A stretch of DNA of 41,763 nucleotides from an uncultured Actinomycetes bacterium (lineage in GTDB: Bacteria; Actinomycetota; Actinomycetes; Nanopelagicales; Nanopelagicaceae): assembly GCA_903954055.1 (NCBI GenBank), contig CAJBMC010000097.1:1-41763 (forward strand). The letters run 5' to 3'. Every line of letters starts with the position of its first letter. Positions within the stretch are counted from its first letter, which is position 1. Below, piece by piece: positions 1 through 8,730 of this stretch. Below the pieces are notes generated by a model. That model made no database searches and had not been told where the DNA came from. It was given only the letters and a program-made list of their open reading frames with translations. Position numbers and translations under genes: made by a program.

Positions 1-369
1 GGATACACACTTGCCAACGATGTGACCTGTCGCGAATTGCAGAAGAAGGATGGCCAGTGGACTCGCGCTAAAGGCTTCGACACCTTCTGCCCACTTGGCC
101 CATGGATTGAGACTGATTTTGTGCCAGGCACCCAGCGCATCACTACAACTCTTAATGGCGAGATCAAGCAGGATGCAACTCTCGCCGACATGATCTTTAA
201 AGTGCCAGAGATTATTAACTTTGTCTCGAGCGTGATGACGCTACTTCCTGGTGATGTCATCATCACAGGTACACCTGCCGGTATCGGTCCTATGCCAGAG
301 CGTTCTGTCGTTGCAGTATCGATCGAAGGTCTCGGTCAACTAACAAATAAGGTGAGTGCTCGTCCATGA
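1..369 (+). CDS. Fumarylacetoacetate hydrolase family protein (C-terminal part)
   Basis: This is the C-terminal part of a gene that begins upstream of the window; the frame is open from base 1 (GYTLANDVTCRELQ...). The family cleaves or isomerises acylpyruvate-type and dioate intermediates, usually at the end of aromatic or sugar-acid catabolism, with a Mg2+ bound in the active site. Visible family hallmarks are the block around FDTFCPLGPWIETD and the C-terminal PGDVIITGTPAGIGPM segment typical of the FAH fold. The stop codon overlaps the gltX start (ATGA at 366-369), so the two are probably translationally coupled. The exact substrate cannot be assigned because the N-terminal half is missing. 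Confidence 0.9.
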   Translation, partial: GYTLANDVTCRELQKKDGQWTRAKGFDTFCPLGPWIETDFVPGTQRITTTLNGEIKQDATLADMIFKVPEIINFVSSVMTLLPGDVIITGTPAGIGPMPERSVVAVSIEGLGQLTNKVSARP

Positions 370-1826
370 GTTCTAAAAAAGTAAAAGTTCGATTTGCACC
401 TTCACCTACCGGCGACCTCCACGTTGGAAATATCCGTACCGCGCTCTTTGATTGGGCATTTGCTCGCCATACAGGTGGCACATTCTTATTTCGTATTGAA
501 GATACTGACACCACTCGCGTTACCCCTGAATACATCCAAGCTGCAATCGATACCTTAAAGTGGCTTGGACTCAATTGGGATGAGGGACCAGAGGTAGGTG
601 GCCCTAATGGTCCATATCTTCAATCACAACGCCTCGATATCTATGCAACATGGGCGCAGAAGTTTCTTGATCAGAAAGATGCCTATCACTGTTACTGCTC
701 TCCAGAGGAGTTAGAGGCAGTTCGCGAAGCACAACGCGCAGCAAATGTTGCACCTGGTTACAACGGACATTGTCGCGACCTCACCGCAGAACAAATTGCT
801 GCCTATAAGGCGCAGGGACGTGAAGCGGTAGTCCGTATGCGCATGCCTGATGGAACAACAACATTTACCGACGCTATCCGCGGTGAAGTGACATTCGACC
901 ACAAGTTCGTTCCAGATTTCGTGTTGGTCCGCGCAGATGGTTCGCCCTTATATACATTGGCCGTTGCCGTTGACGATATTTTGATGGAGGTCACCCATGT
1001 ATTGCGTGGTGAAGACCTGCTCTCATCAACTCCACGTCAGATCCGCGTCTATCAGGCGATGGGTGTGAAGTTAGAGGATTACCCAACATTTGCCCACCTT
1101 CCATTTGTGATGGGCCAGGACAATGCCAAGCTTTCAAAGCGCAATGGCGAAGTCTCTATCGCTTGGTATCGCGAGCAGGGCTATCTTCCTGAGGCGATCT
1201 GTAATTACCTCGCACTCCTTGGCTGGTCTCCTGGTGACGATCGCGAAAATGTCACAATGCAAGAGCTGACAGAGCTCTTCACTGTTGAAAAGGTTCACTC
1301 GTCACCTGCCCGCTTTGATATGAAGAAGCTTGAGGCAATCAATGGCGACAAGATTCGCGCACTGACCATCGATGAATTTCTCCGATGGACTCTGCCATTT
1401 CTCACCAAGGCTGGAATCATCACCGGCACTGATGCTGAGGTCGAATTAGTTAAGCGCGCGCTTCCAATTATTCAAGAGCGTATCGTCAAGCTCGATGAGA
1501 CACCTGCGTTATTGAAGTTCCTCTTTGTAAAAGAGTTTGCCGTAGATGCTGATGCAGTAGCAAAGATTTCTGATAGCGCATCGAAGGATGTATTGAAGCG
1601 TTCATTGAAAGAGCTTGAGTCAGTAAGTACATGGGATCACACATCAATCGAAGCGGTACTACGTGCGGCGTTGATTGAAGATATGGGTCTCAAGCCACGT
1701 ATTGCATTTACCGCTCTTCGAATTGCAACTACTGGAAGCACAATCTCTCCACCGCTCTTTGAGTCGATGGAGTTGCTCGGCCAAAGTACCTGTATTTCGC
1801 GTATTACAGCGGCCCTTAGCCTTTAA
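366..1826 (+). CDS. gltX: Glutamyl-tRNA synthetase
   Basis: This enzyme charges tRNA-Glu with glutamate and, in most actinobacteria, also mischarges tRNA-Gln for GatCAB amidation. The 486-residue length is normal for bacterial GluRS. The class I signatures are present: HVGN at residues 19-22 (HIGH motif) and KLSKR at 255-259 (KMSKS motif). A zinc knuckle is formed by C109, C111, Y132 and C136, in the Cys-x-Cys...Tyr-x3-Cys arrangement. The start ATG overlaps the stop of the upstream FAA hydrolase gene. tRNA-Gln and tRNA-Glu genes follow directly, which is a fitting neighbourhood. Confidence 0.98.
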   Translation: MSSKKVKVRFAPSPTGDLHVGNIRTALFDWAFARHTGGTFLFRIEDTDTTRVTPEYIQAAIDTLKWLGLNWDEGPEVGGPNGPYLQSQRLDIYATWAQKFLDQKDAYHCYCSPEELEAVREAQRAANVAPGYNGHCRDLTAEQIAAYKAQGREAVVRMRMPDGTTTFTDAIRGEVTFDHKFVPDFVLVRADGSPLYTLAVAVDDILMEVTHVLRGEDLLSSTPRQIRVYQAMGVKLEDYPTFAHLPFVMGQDNAKLSKRNGEVSIAWYREQGYLPEAICNYLALLGWSPGDDRENVTMQELTELFTVEKVHSSPARFDMKKLEAINGDKIRALTIDEFLRWTLPFLTKAGIITGTDAEVELVKRALPIIQERIVKLDETPALLKFLFVKEFAVDADAVAKISDSASKDVLKRSLKELESVSTWDHTSIEAVLRAALIEDMGLKPRIAFTALRIATTGSTISPPLFESMELLGQSTCISRITAALSL

Positions 1827-1897
1827 AGGTTGGGGGAGAAGCACCCTTTTCCGTAAGGTAAACTTCTGCCTCGCACGTAAGTTCGTAAGAACTATCG

Positions 1898-1969
1898 TGG
1901 GGTATGGGGTAATTGGCAGCCCTGCTGATTCTGGTTCAGTAAGTCTAGGTTCGAGTCCTGGTACCCCAG
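1898..1969 (+). tRNA. tRNA-Gln (CTG anticodon)
   Basis: The acceptor stem TGGGGTA/TACCCCA (1898-1904 with 1962-1968) is perfect. The anticodon stem GCTGA/TCAGT encloses the loop TTCTGGT, giving anticodon CTG. The T-arm carries GGTTCGAGTCC. The discriminator base is G1969 and no CCA is encoded. The body closely matches bacterial tRNA-Gln. Confidence 0.96.
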
Positions 1970-2045
1970 CGCAGTACCGCAGGTGAAAAATTGAATATGT
2001 AATACGGAATGGGTTTTCTTGTAATTGTGAGAAAACTAGTCATCT

Positions 2046-2118
2046 GGCCCCGTCGTCTAGCGGCCCAGGACTCTGGCTTCTCAAGTCAGCTACGAGGGTT
2101 CGAATCCCTTCGGGGCTA
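2046..2118 (+). tRNA. tRNA-Glu (CTC anticodon)
   Basis: The acceptor stem is GGCCCCG (2046-2052) with CGGGGCT (2111-2117), including one G-U pair. The anticodon arm CTGGC-TTCTCAA-GTCAG gives anticodon CTC. The T-arm GAGGGTTCGAATCCCTT is intact, the discriminator is A2118 and CCA is not encoded. It lies about 75 bp after tRNA-Gln and may be co-transcribed with it. A strong terminator follows. Confidence 0.96.
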
Positions 2119-2132
2119 CAACAGATATAAGT

Positions 2133-2174
2133 AAGTGCCATCTCTCATAAGAATCGAGAGGTGGCGCTTTTCTT
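2133..2174 (+). terminator. Rho-independent terminator after the tRNA pair
   Basis: A 14-bp stem, AAGTGCCATCTCTC (2133-2146) with GAGAGGTGGCGCTT (2156-2169), pairs completely if G-U pairs are allowed. It has a 9-nt loop and is followed by TTCTTTTATT. It ends the gltX/tRNA unit. It also rules out translation starts near 2135 for the following gene. Confidence 0.88.
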
Positions 2175-2209
2175 TTATTCAACGTTGGCGATTGCACTAT
2201 GGTGTTTCT

Positions 2210-3436
2210 ATGCGCATTATCAATACTGAGCAATTGAAATCCGTACTAGCTAATCTTCCCAGCAACCCACGCATTATCGCCTCGGGTAACTTTGCAACTC
2301 CCAATACGTTGCTCGGAGTCGCCGATCAGACTTTGCCTGAATTTCGTTTGCATATGCTCAATGCTCAGCCCGGTATTCCCGATCGCGAGGGCATTACCTA
2401 CGAGACCGCCTTTGTTGGCCACGGAATGCGCCGCCATCCAAGACTTAATTACATTCCTTCTCGCCTCTCGTTGTTGCCAGTTGTAATCCGCGATTACGCG
2501 CGCCCTGATGCAGTTTTCTTACATACTTCTGAGCAACGCCACGACACTGTTTCACTTGGCACCGAAGTAAATATTCTCCCCGCCGCAATCGATACAGCCC
2601 ACGCACATGGTGGCATCGTGATTGCACAAGCCAATAAGCAGATGCCCTACACATATGGCGATGCTCAAATTTATGAATCTGAGATTGATTACCTTGTGGA
2701 AGTCGATGAACCGTTATTGGTAAAGCCTGACACGACCTTCTCTGATGAGTCATTGATGATTGGTGACCGCATCGCATCTCTGATTGAAGATAATTCAACG
2801 CTGCAATTGGGTATTGGAGCCATTCCAGATTCAGTGCTCAACTCATTGAAGGAGCGTCGAGGTCTACGTATCTGGACTGAGATGTTCTCTGATGGAGTTT
2901 ATAACCTCCATAAATTAGGTGTACTTGATCCAGATATCTTGATTACCGCCTCATTTATCTTCGGCACCAAAGAGCTCTACGAATGGTTGCACCTCAATCG
3001 CCGGGTGCAGATGTTGCGGACTGAGAAGACCAACGACCCAAGCCTGATTGCGCGACAAGCCCGCATGACATCTATCAATGCCGCGCTTCAAATTGATTTA
3101 TATGACCAGGCAAATGCATCGCATGTTCGTGGTGAGATTTATAGTGGCTTTGGCGGCTCTACTGATTTCATCGTTGGAGCACTTCATAGCCGCGGCGGAC
3201 GTTCCTTTATGGCACTTCCTTCGTGGCATCCCAAGGCAAAGGTCTCATCGATTGTGCCGCGACTATCTGAGAATGTGACCAGCTTTCAGCACTCATTCGT
3301 TGTCACAGAACAAGGCGCCGCCGCATGCTTTGGTCACACTCAATCAGAGCAGGCAATGAACCTCATTAATAATGCAGCCCATTCCGATGCCAAGGAAGGT
3401 TTAGTTCAAGCCGCATCTCTATTTGGCTTGATTTAA
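2210..3436 (+). CDS. Acetyl-CoA hydrolase / CoA-transferase family protein
   Basis: This is a 408-residue member of the acetyl-CoA hydrolase/transferase family, related to Cat1, Cat2 and 4-hydroxybutyrate CoA-transferases. These move CoA between acyl groups, usually through a gamma-glutamyl-CoA intermediate. A conserved TEMFSDG block (probable catalytic Glu region) and the C-terminal GGSTDFIVGALHSRGGRSFMALPS segment are visible. Start: an upstream GTG at 2135 lies inside the terminator hairpin, so ATG 2210 is preferred. A TATGGT box (2198-2203) ends 6 nt before this ATG, which fits a leaderless transcript. The acceptor and donor acids cannot be told from sequence. It converges with the next gene. 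Confidence 0.9.
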   Translation: MRIINTEQLKSVLANLPSNPRIIASGNFATPNTLLGVADQTLPEFRLHMLNAQPGIPDREGITYETAFVGHGMRRHPRLNYIPSRLSLLPVVIRDYARPDAVFLHTSEQRHDTVSLGTEVNILPAAIDTAHAHGGIVIAQANKQMPYTYGDAQIYESEIDYLVEVDEPLLVKPDTTFSDESLMIGDRIASLIEDNSTLQLGIGAIPDSVLNSLKERRGLRIWTEMFSDGVYNLHKLGVLDPDILITASFIFGTKELYEWLHLNRRVQMLRTEKTNDPSLIARQARMTSINAALQIDLYDQANASHVRGEIYSGFGGSTDFIVGALHSRGGRSFMALPSWHPKAKVSSIVPRLSENVTSFQHSFVVTEQGAAACFGHTQSEQAMNLINNAAHSDAKEGLVQAASLFGLI

Positions 3437-3451
3437 ATTCTGATCTGAAAT

Positions 3452-3967
3452 TTATCGCTCAGATTGATGGCGGTCTGCCATGTTATCCATCAGCGCAAAG
3501 AGCACACCAGAGATAACAAAGGTCATATGAATACCGATTCGCCAACCTTCGCGCTTGGCATCAAATGGACCTTCCTGCATAAAGTCTTTGAGAAGTTCGA
3601 TAACAGAGATAGCGACCAGTGAGCCAATCAACTTAATCTTGAGTCCGCTGTAATCAACAGTTCCCATCCAGTGCGGACGATCTTCAGCACCTTCAGCAAC
3701 CTTGATCTTCGATACAAAGTTTTCATATCCAGCAAAAAGAATGATGATGATCAAATTTGCAAGTAATACTGTGTCGAGAAGTTCGAGCACCTGCAAGGTA
3801 TTTTCGCCAGGAGTCGAAACGGTGATGTGAGTCATCATGTGCCAGAAAGAGTGGAAGAAGCGATAGACGATCGGGACCAAGGTCAGCAAGAGGCCGACGT
3901 AGAGCGGTGCCAAGAACCAGCGACCAGCGAAGATTAATCTTTCAATAAGTGACTCAATTTTCTCCAT
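3452..3967 (-). CDS. UPF0114 (YqhA-like) membrane protein
   Basis: A 171-residue integral membrane protein with four hydrophobic spans, near residues 13-37, 66-82, 112-126 and 145-163. The overall pattern, including the FAGYENFVSKI and GTVDYSGLKIKLIGSLVAIS segments, matches the UPF0114/YqhA family of unknown function. The start ATG at 3967 is 28 bp from the divergent gene at 3996. No enzymatic motif is visible. Confidence 0.85.
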   Translation of the reverse strand: MEKIESLIERLIFAGRWFLAPLYVGLLLTLVPIVYRFFHSFWHMMTHITVSTPGENTLQVLELLDTVLLANLIIIILFAGYENFVSKIKVAEGAEDRPHWMGTVDYSGLKIKLIGSLVAISVIELLKDFMQEGPFDAKREGWRIGIHMTFVISGVLFALMDNMADRHQSER

Positions 3968-3995
3968 GGCGCGATTTTATCGGTAGCGTTCTCCT

Positions 3996-4373
3996 ATGGA
4001 CCGAATCAACACCATCAATCGCCGTATCGCTGAAAAAATCACCTCAGCGGTCTCAACTATGTGGTGCGCATATATCTTCGCCGCAATTGCCCTCATCTCA
4101 CTGCCGGCAGCCCTTCGCTCTGGCGACCCGCTGGTCATCGTGGCGTGGATTGCGCAGACATTCCTTCAGCTCGTCCTGCTGTCAATCATCATGGTGGGGC
4201 AGCAGGCATCATCAGATGCGGTAGCTCAAAAAATTAATGAGACTCATGAGGCTTCACTCGGTGAATTCGAACTGGCGAAAGAGGCTCGCAGCCTTGCCAA
4301 TCAAGAACTGGAAGAGCTCAAGAAGATTGCGAAAGAGATCCACCAAGTCCTTAAAGATGTTGAGAAAAAATAG
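3996..4373 (+). CDS. Small membrane protein with C-terminal coiled coil, DUF1003-like
   Basis: A 125-residue protein with two hydrophobic segments (about residues 22-40 and 47-66) and a charged helical tail from about residue 75 with heptad-like Leu/Ala spacing (SLANQELEELKKIAKEIHQVLK). The transmembrane pair followed by VGQQASSDA resembles DUF1003 proteins, where the second helix ends in MSQNRQ-type sequence; this is a weak, unverified match. A TAGCGT box (3984-3989) ends 6 nt before the ATG, suggesting a leaderless mRNA divergent from the UPF0114 gene. Function unknown. Confidence 0.75.
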   Translation: MDRINTINRRIAEKITSAVSTMWCAYIFAAIALISLPAALRSGDPLVIVAWIAQTFLQLVLLSIIMVGQQASSDAVAQKINETHEASLGEFELAKEARSLANQELEELKKIAKEIHQVLKDVEKK

Positions 4374-4387
4374 CAGTTTTCAAAGTA

Positions 4388-4408
4388 TGACCACTCTTGG
4401 TCATTTTT
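4388..4408 (+). terminator. Short intrinsic terminator
   Basis: TGACCA-CTCT-TGGTCA (4388-4403) forms a 6-bp hairpin directly followed by TTTTT. It sits 15 bp after the stop of the small membrane protein gene and before the secreted protein gene. Confidence 0.65.
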
Positions 4409-4448
4409 AGGCTTCATCTCAGTGGCCACCCGTGCCAATCTTTTCCTC

Positions 4449-6176
4449 ATGAAGTCTTGGAGAAGAGTTATAGCTCTAGTGTTTGCATCAGCACTAATCG
4501 GTATAACCACAACTGCCTATGCAGGCAATGATACGAGTTGGATACCCACCGACGTTAACTACTCTGAGCCAACGGTCCACTCTTTTGCCTTTAGTGACAA
4601 GATGCCGCTGCCTAATCAATTCTCGCTTTTACTGGGAGATAGCTACCCGGATTTCTATGTGTGCAAGTCAACATCAGACCCGGATTGCGCACAGAGCAAA
4701 ATCCTTAAATACAACTCGATCTTAAAAGTTTGCTCTACCGCTTCCGAGACTGATTGTGTCTCTGATGTAAAGGCGCTCGATGCTTCAGGCAATGCTTCAG
4801 CGGCGACCTTCTCTCAATACACAGTAAAGGATCACCTCAACGCATATCCGGCTGATGTAAAAGCTGGAATTCCAGCGGGCTCAATGCCAAGTATCTGGTC
4901 CATACCAAGTGCCCCACATAAATCTGGTAGCGATTACGCCGTCGTTGCCGGCATTAACGGCAACACCGATCGCGATGGCCACGAGACTTCAAGCGGAAGT
5001 TATATCCAAATCGCATTGATTCCGGTCTATCTCAAAGATTTTGGAACAGGTAAGGCAAGTATTGCGGAGGGTTGGAGCCAAGCGAAGCCGGGAATCTTCT
5101 ACGACTACTGCGCGACTTTCCAACAGACCGCGACAAATAAGAATGCCGACTGCAACCATGTCAATGGTGAAGCATGCATTCTTCCAACTAACGATCAAGG
5201 CAAGTGTTACGCAGAAGAACCATTCGGAGATGTTCAAAGATTCAATGTGCAGGTACGTCTATCTAAAGAACCGTCTGCCTGGATTCACGGTCGAATGATA
5301 GACCCTTCAATTTCGATTACGCCGTTAGCGACCGGGGGAGTCAATCTCTCGGTAACGGCTGGATCTACCTCGGTTCCGATGGTCTATCAAAGCGCCAAGT
5401 GGGCGGATCTTCCTGACAACTTAAAGAACTTATGGGTTGATTGCACATCTGATGGACGACTCTGTTCTGAATCTGGACTATTTCGCGGCCCCAACGTCGC
5501 TTCTAATTTCATGCAGCTCGCGAGTACTCTCGAAGGAAATGCTCAAGTAAATATCCTCGATTACGTATACCCTTTCGGCAAAGTCCCACTCAAGATTATG
5601 TCTGCCATTGCTCCCTTAGTTGGCGACAAATCAAATGCGGTCTCATCAACGTGGATGATGCGCACCTTATCGGGGCTTGAGATGAAAGATGCCAACCCTT
5701 GCTTTACCAATACCAAGGGCATCAAGGGAATTGTCACTACAAACTCCACTGCATACTCTGCCGGCCCACCTGAGTTCAAAGATGGATTCTTGAACTATCA
5801 GGTTGCATCTCCGCACTACAACCCTGATGGCAAGACTCCATTTAAAGGTAACTACAACCTTGTCATGAGATCAGATGTGGCACGTTGCCTTTATGGCTTC
5901 TCAAGCGCGCCAATATCAGCGGTAATCTCTGTATTGTCATCTGAAGGCAGCAGCGATGTTGCGACAACCGTGACTGGCGAGAAGAACGGATGGCTCTCGT
6001 TGAGCGCCAACAACTTCCAATTTTCTTCTCCAACGATTCAGGTGAAGTTGACGCAGGAAGCGCCCGCCGCAACACCGACTGCAAAGCAATCGACAATCAC
6101 CTGCCTTAAGGGTAAAACGATTAAAAAAGTCACAGCGGCCAATCCAACATGTCCAAAGGGATATAAGAAGAAGTAG
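4449..6176 (+). CDS. Large secreted protein with C-terminal Lys-rich two-Cys tail
   Basis: A protein of about 575 residues with a clear Sec signal peptide (MKSWRRVIALVFASALIGI..., cleavage probably after AYA). The mature part is rich in Ser, Thr, Asn and paired cysteines (for example CKSTSDPDCAQSK and CSTASETDC), suggesting disulfide-stabilised extracellular domains. I recognise no catalytic domain. The last 27 residues contain TITCLKGKTIKKVTAANP, then a second Cys and a terminal GYKKK. This is a compact basic tail that looks like a separate module. Start: GTG 4422 would add nine residues before the signal peptide; ATG 4449 gives a canonical n-region and is preferred. It is likely exported and surface-retained, but the role is unknown. 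Confidence 0.8.
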   Translation: MKSWRRVIALVFASALIGITTTAYAGNDTSWIPTDVNYSEPTVHSFAFSDKMPLPNQFSLLLGDSYPDFYVCKSTSDPDCAQSKILKYNSILKVCSTASETDCVSDVKALDASGNASAATFSQYTVKDHLNAYPADVKAGIPAGSMPSIWSIPSAPHKSGSDYAVVAGINGNTDRDGHETSSGSYIQIALIPVYLKDFGTGKASIAEGWSQAKPGIFYDYCATFQQTATNKNADCNHVNGEACILPTNDQGKCYAEEPFGDVQRFNVQVRLSKEPSAWIHGRMIDPSISITPLATGGVNLSVTAGSTSVPMVYQSAKWADLPDNLKNLWVDCTSDGRLCSESGLFRGPNVASNFMQLASTLEGNAQVNILDYVYPFGKVPLKIMSAIAPLVGDKSNAVSSTWMMRTLSGLEMKDANPCFTNTKGIKGIVTTNSTAYSAGPPEFKDGFLNYQVASPHYNPDGKTPFKGNYNLVMRSDVARCLYGFSSAPISAVISVLSSEGSSDVATTVTGEKNGWLSLSANNFQFSSPTIQVKLTQEAPAATPTAKQSTITCLKGKTIKKVTAANPTCPKGYKKK

Positions 6177-6189
6177 CTAGAATCTGCCC

Positions 6190-6510
6190 ATGCAAAACTT
6201 CCTTGACTCCAGCCTGGCAACGCTCAATAAGAGCCTGACAATCGATGGCACGATATCGCGCCGCGATTTCTGGTACTTCATTCTATTTAGCTGGCTGCTC
6301 AGCATCGGAGCATCGATTCTCGACAACTTTGTCGCCGGCAACATCATCGAGAACATCCTCTCGATACTTTTCTTTATCCCCACACTTACCGCCGCAATCC
6401 GTCGCATGCATGACACAGATCATGCCGGGTGGTGGCTACTTGTTCCGTTTGTCAACATCGTATTCTTGTTAAGTTCAGGCATAGAGAGCCGCTGGAAGGC
6501 AGCCGAATAA
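6190..6510 (+). CDS. DUF805 family membrane protein
   Basis: A 106-residue protein with three hydrophobic stretches. Family hallmarks are GTISRRDFWYFILF near residue 20 (the GR-x-SRxEFW motif) and IRRMHDTDHAGWWLLVPFVNIVFLL near residue 68 (the RRLHDTGxSGWW motif). DUF805 proteins are widespread small membrane proteins without a defined activity. A TAGAAT -10 box (6178-6183) ends exactly 6 nt before the ATG and overlaps the stop of the preceding gene, so it is probably transcribed alone as a leaderless mRNA. Confidence 0.9.
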   Translation: MQNFLDSSLATLNKSLTIDGTISRRDFWYFILFSWLLSIGASILDNFVAGNIIENILSILFFIPTLTAAIRRMHDTDHAGWWLLVPFVNIVFLLSSGIESRWKAAE

Positions 6511-6577
6511 CTCAAAAGCCCACCTTGAGCAGCCCTTTGAGTTACTATCATCAAAATATTGAGAGAAGAGGAAGATC

Positions 6578-6727
6578 ATGGGAGCTTGTACTTGTGGCTA
6601 CACCAGAGATGAAGAGAAGAATTGCGATTCAACTCATAAGGTCGTCAAGGCGGTAAAGGCTGACCTCGCGGAGAAGCTAGAAGCAAACGGCTTCCCTCAT
6701 GCAGCGGAGTATGTAAGGAATAACTAG
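6578..6727 (+). CDS. 49-residue protein with CDGSH-like Cys3His motif
   Basis: A short gene with a good ribosome binding site (AGAGGAAG, 6 nt before ATG). The product begins MGACTCGYTRDEEKNCDSTH and continues as a charged amphipathic helix (VVKAVKADLAEKLEANGF). C4, C6, C16 and H20 are spaced almost as in CDGSH 2Fe-2S domains (C-x-C-x2-[ST]-x3-P-x-C-D-G-[ST]-H). Differences are one extra residue between the second and third Cys, no Pro, and Ser in place of Gly. It may bind a 2Fe-2S cluster or zinc; this is inferred from spacing only. At 49 residues it is shorter than typical CDGSH proteins. Confidence 0.7.
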   Translation: MGACTCGYTRDEEKNCDSTHKVVKAVKADLAEKLEANGFPHAAEYVRNN

Positions 6728-6836
6728 CAACGCTTTCCTGAACACCGGCAATAATTTAGACACTGACTCAAAATAAACCAGCTTCTAACGGAGGATAGGT
6801 AATTTCGCATTCTTAATAATCGAAATATTAATATCT

Positions 6837-8717
6837 TCAAGAAATAGCAGCAAGTGGAATTATCGGCGCTAGGGTCCGCGCTCCTGCGGCTAAAAGAGCA
6901 TGCTCCGTAGCATCAAAATCCGGAATAGGCGGGACGAAAATAATTAACCCCTCTCGACTCCGCGTGAGAAGTACACGATAACTATTTAGCCTCAATTGAA
7001 ATGGATCGTCTTGAGGGATGCGTGTTCGCATCTTTCGAAGCTCCCATGATGATCCCGTCCAGAGAAAATCATTTCCCCAAGCAACAATTGCCATATCCAG
7101 TTCTAGACCTTGGCAGCCGAACTCCGTAACAACCTGTTCGAAATTACAGCAGGACCCTGGTTCGCCTAAATTATTGTTGTACCACTTTGCATTTTTAACC
7201 AATTTCGTACTTTGAAAATCGTTACTGATTCCGTACTTTGTTAAAACCCTATCTTTTGATGAGGCGAGAATCCCATACCGCTTACTCATCTCACCAGAAA
7301 ATCTCTCGGACACATAACTTTTGGCAGCATCTAAATTGCGTGTTACAAAAATGGGGAAATTCTGAACTGAGATTCGCTCAGCAATCAGATTTGCTTCACG
7401 TAGTTGCCCCGTTAATAGAGCGGCAACCCAAGAGTGAAGTTCTTCGGCTTGCTTCGACCGGAGGGTGCGATTGAGATCCAATTCTTCATGCTCAATAACG
7501 TCTCTGCCTGGAAAATCTTTAGCAAACCGAGGAGGCGCATATACTTTCCACTTACTGCTCGCATGTTCTGAAGTTATTGCCTTGAACCAACCATCAATGC
7601 CTGCTTCCTCTCCTGTGTGAATCTCCTGGCCATGGCCAATTAATCCGACGAGAGTTGCCCATCCGCTAATTTTTTCACCAATAGAGATTAATAATTCAGG
7701 CTCGCTGTATGGGACGGCTTTCTTGATCATCATATAAGTTGAGTCCCAAGCCCTCTGGGCCTCATCAAAAACAACAATGTTTTGTTTCGGAATTTTTGAC
7801 GTTGTCCCGTACGATTTAATGAATGCATGTAGGTCGCTGACGAATGCCTTACTTTTTAGGGCATCCCGTAATACTTCAACCAGAGGTCCATTTCCTGAAA
7901 GAAAGATTGCCTGGGATGATTGATCGGAAGACTCGTACACAAATTGGAGACCCACCAAAGTCTTTCCGGCTCCAGGGACACCAGATACAAATGCCAAAAC
8001 TCTCTCGGAGTTTAATTCGGCATCACTGGCAATTTTTTTGAGTCTATCAACAGCCTTTGAGACACCGTACGATTCGGCGCGTTTGATTGAAGGTAGACGC
8101 TCGTTGTTGAAAATCATCTTTGCTGCTGCGATTAACGTTGGAAGAGGTGCGTAGTCACCTTTTAGCCAATCTTCCATATCGATTGGGATACTTTGAGGCG
8201 CAGCATCTAAAATTGCCGCAATTTTGTCTGGGGAAATAACAGTAACGGAGTCTCGCACTTCAAGGAGCCCACCGGTCTTTGTGGGAACCAAGTATGGGAT
8301 GACTGGCGTTCCATGCGATTTGGAATGATATTCGGAAAGATCCCTTGCGTAAGCCGCAACCTGATCAAGTGCCGAACGACTTAAAACTGGGTCTTGCTTA
8401 AACTCAAAAACAAAAATTCTTTCGGGTCCGAGGACTATGACGTCAGGTCGGCGGCCACCTTCAAGAGGTAGCTCGTATTCCAGAATTACAGACCATTTGA
8501 GTGAATCGGGCCGAGAGATAGCTAGATCGCGGAAAGCAGATTTAAGGACATTGACTTCTTCAAGCCATGCTTCGACTTGTGAATTTGCAGCATTGAAGCC
8601 AAGTAGTTCGTGAAGATGGCCTTCTAGGCTTTGCTCAACAAGGCTTACCGGTTGATCCAGAAATTGCCTGATTGAACCTGACCAGCCATGAGTTCTTCTA
8701 TCTGACTTCATGACCAT
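6837..8717 (-). CDS. DUF2075-type helicase with N-terminal PD-(D/E)XK nuclease domain
   Basis: A 626-residue two-part protein. Residues about 75-130 carry a nuclease-like signature, RRPDVIVLGPERIFVFEFKQ, with D92 and the E105-x-K107 pair. From about residue 236 it is a superfamily 1 P-loop NTPase of the DUF2075 (Schlafen-like helicase) group: Walker A GVPGAGKT (246-253), Walker B VVFDEAQ (DEAQ at 318-321), and late motifs EFGCQGLELDMAIVAWG and RVLLTRSREGLIIFVP. It probably unwinds or remodels and cuts nucleic acid. It is divergent from a second DUF2075 protein of similar design, with operator-like palindromes between them. The sequence is AT-richer than the flanking core genes. The second ATG (8711) is an alternative start. 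Plausible role: phage defence. Confidence 0.85.
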   Translation of the reverse strand: MVMKSDRRTHGWSGSIRQFLDQPVSLVEQSLEGHLHELLGFNAANSQVEAWLEEVNVLKSAFRDLAISRPDSLKWSVILEYELPLEGGRRPDVIVLGPERIFVFEFKQDPVLSRSALDQVAAYARDLSEYHSKSHGTPVIPYLVPTKTGGLLEVRDSVTVISPDKIAAILDAAPQSIPIDMEDWLKGDYAPLPTLIAAAKMIFNNERLPSIKRAESYGVSKAVDRLKKIASDAELNSERVLAFVSGVPGAGKTLVGLQFVYESSDQSSQAIFLSGNGPLVEVLRDALKSKAFVSDLHAFIKSYGTTSKIPKQNIVVFDEAQRAWDSTYMMIKKAVPYSEPELLISIGEKISGWATLVGLIGHGQEIHTGEEAGIDGWFKAITSEHASSKWKVYAPPRFAKDFPGRDVIEHEELDLNRTLRSKQAEELHSWVAALLTGQLREANLIAERISVQNFPIFVTRNLDAAKSYVSERFSGEMSKRYGILASSKDRVLTKYGISNDFQSTKLVKNAKWYNNNLGEPGSCCNFEQVVTEFGCQGLELDMAIVAWGNDFLWTGSSWELRKMRTRIPQDDPFQLRLNSYRVLLTRSREGLIIFVPPIPDFDATEHALLAAGARTLAPIIPLAAIS

Positions 8718-8730
8718 AGCTAATCAGTTA

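Noticed and set aside
2135-2209. Upstream extension of the CoA-transferase gene from GTG 2135
   Set aside because: It lies inside the tRNA-operon terminator, and the added residues are not typical of the family; a -10 box fits ATG 2210.
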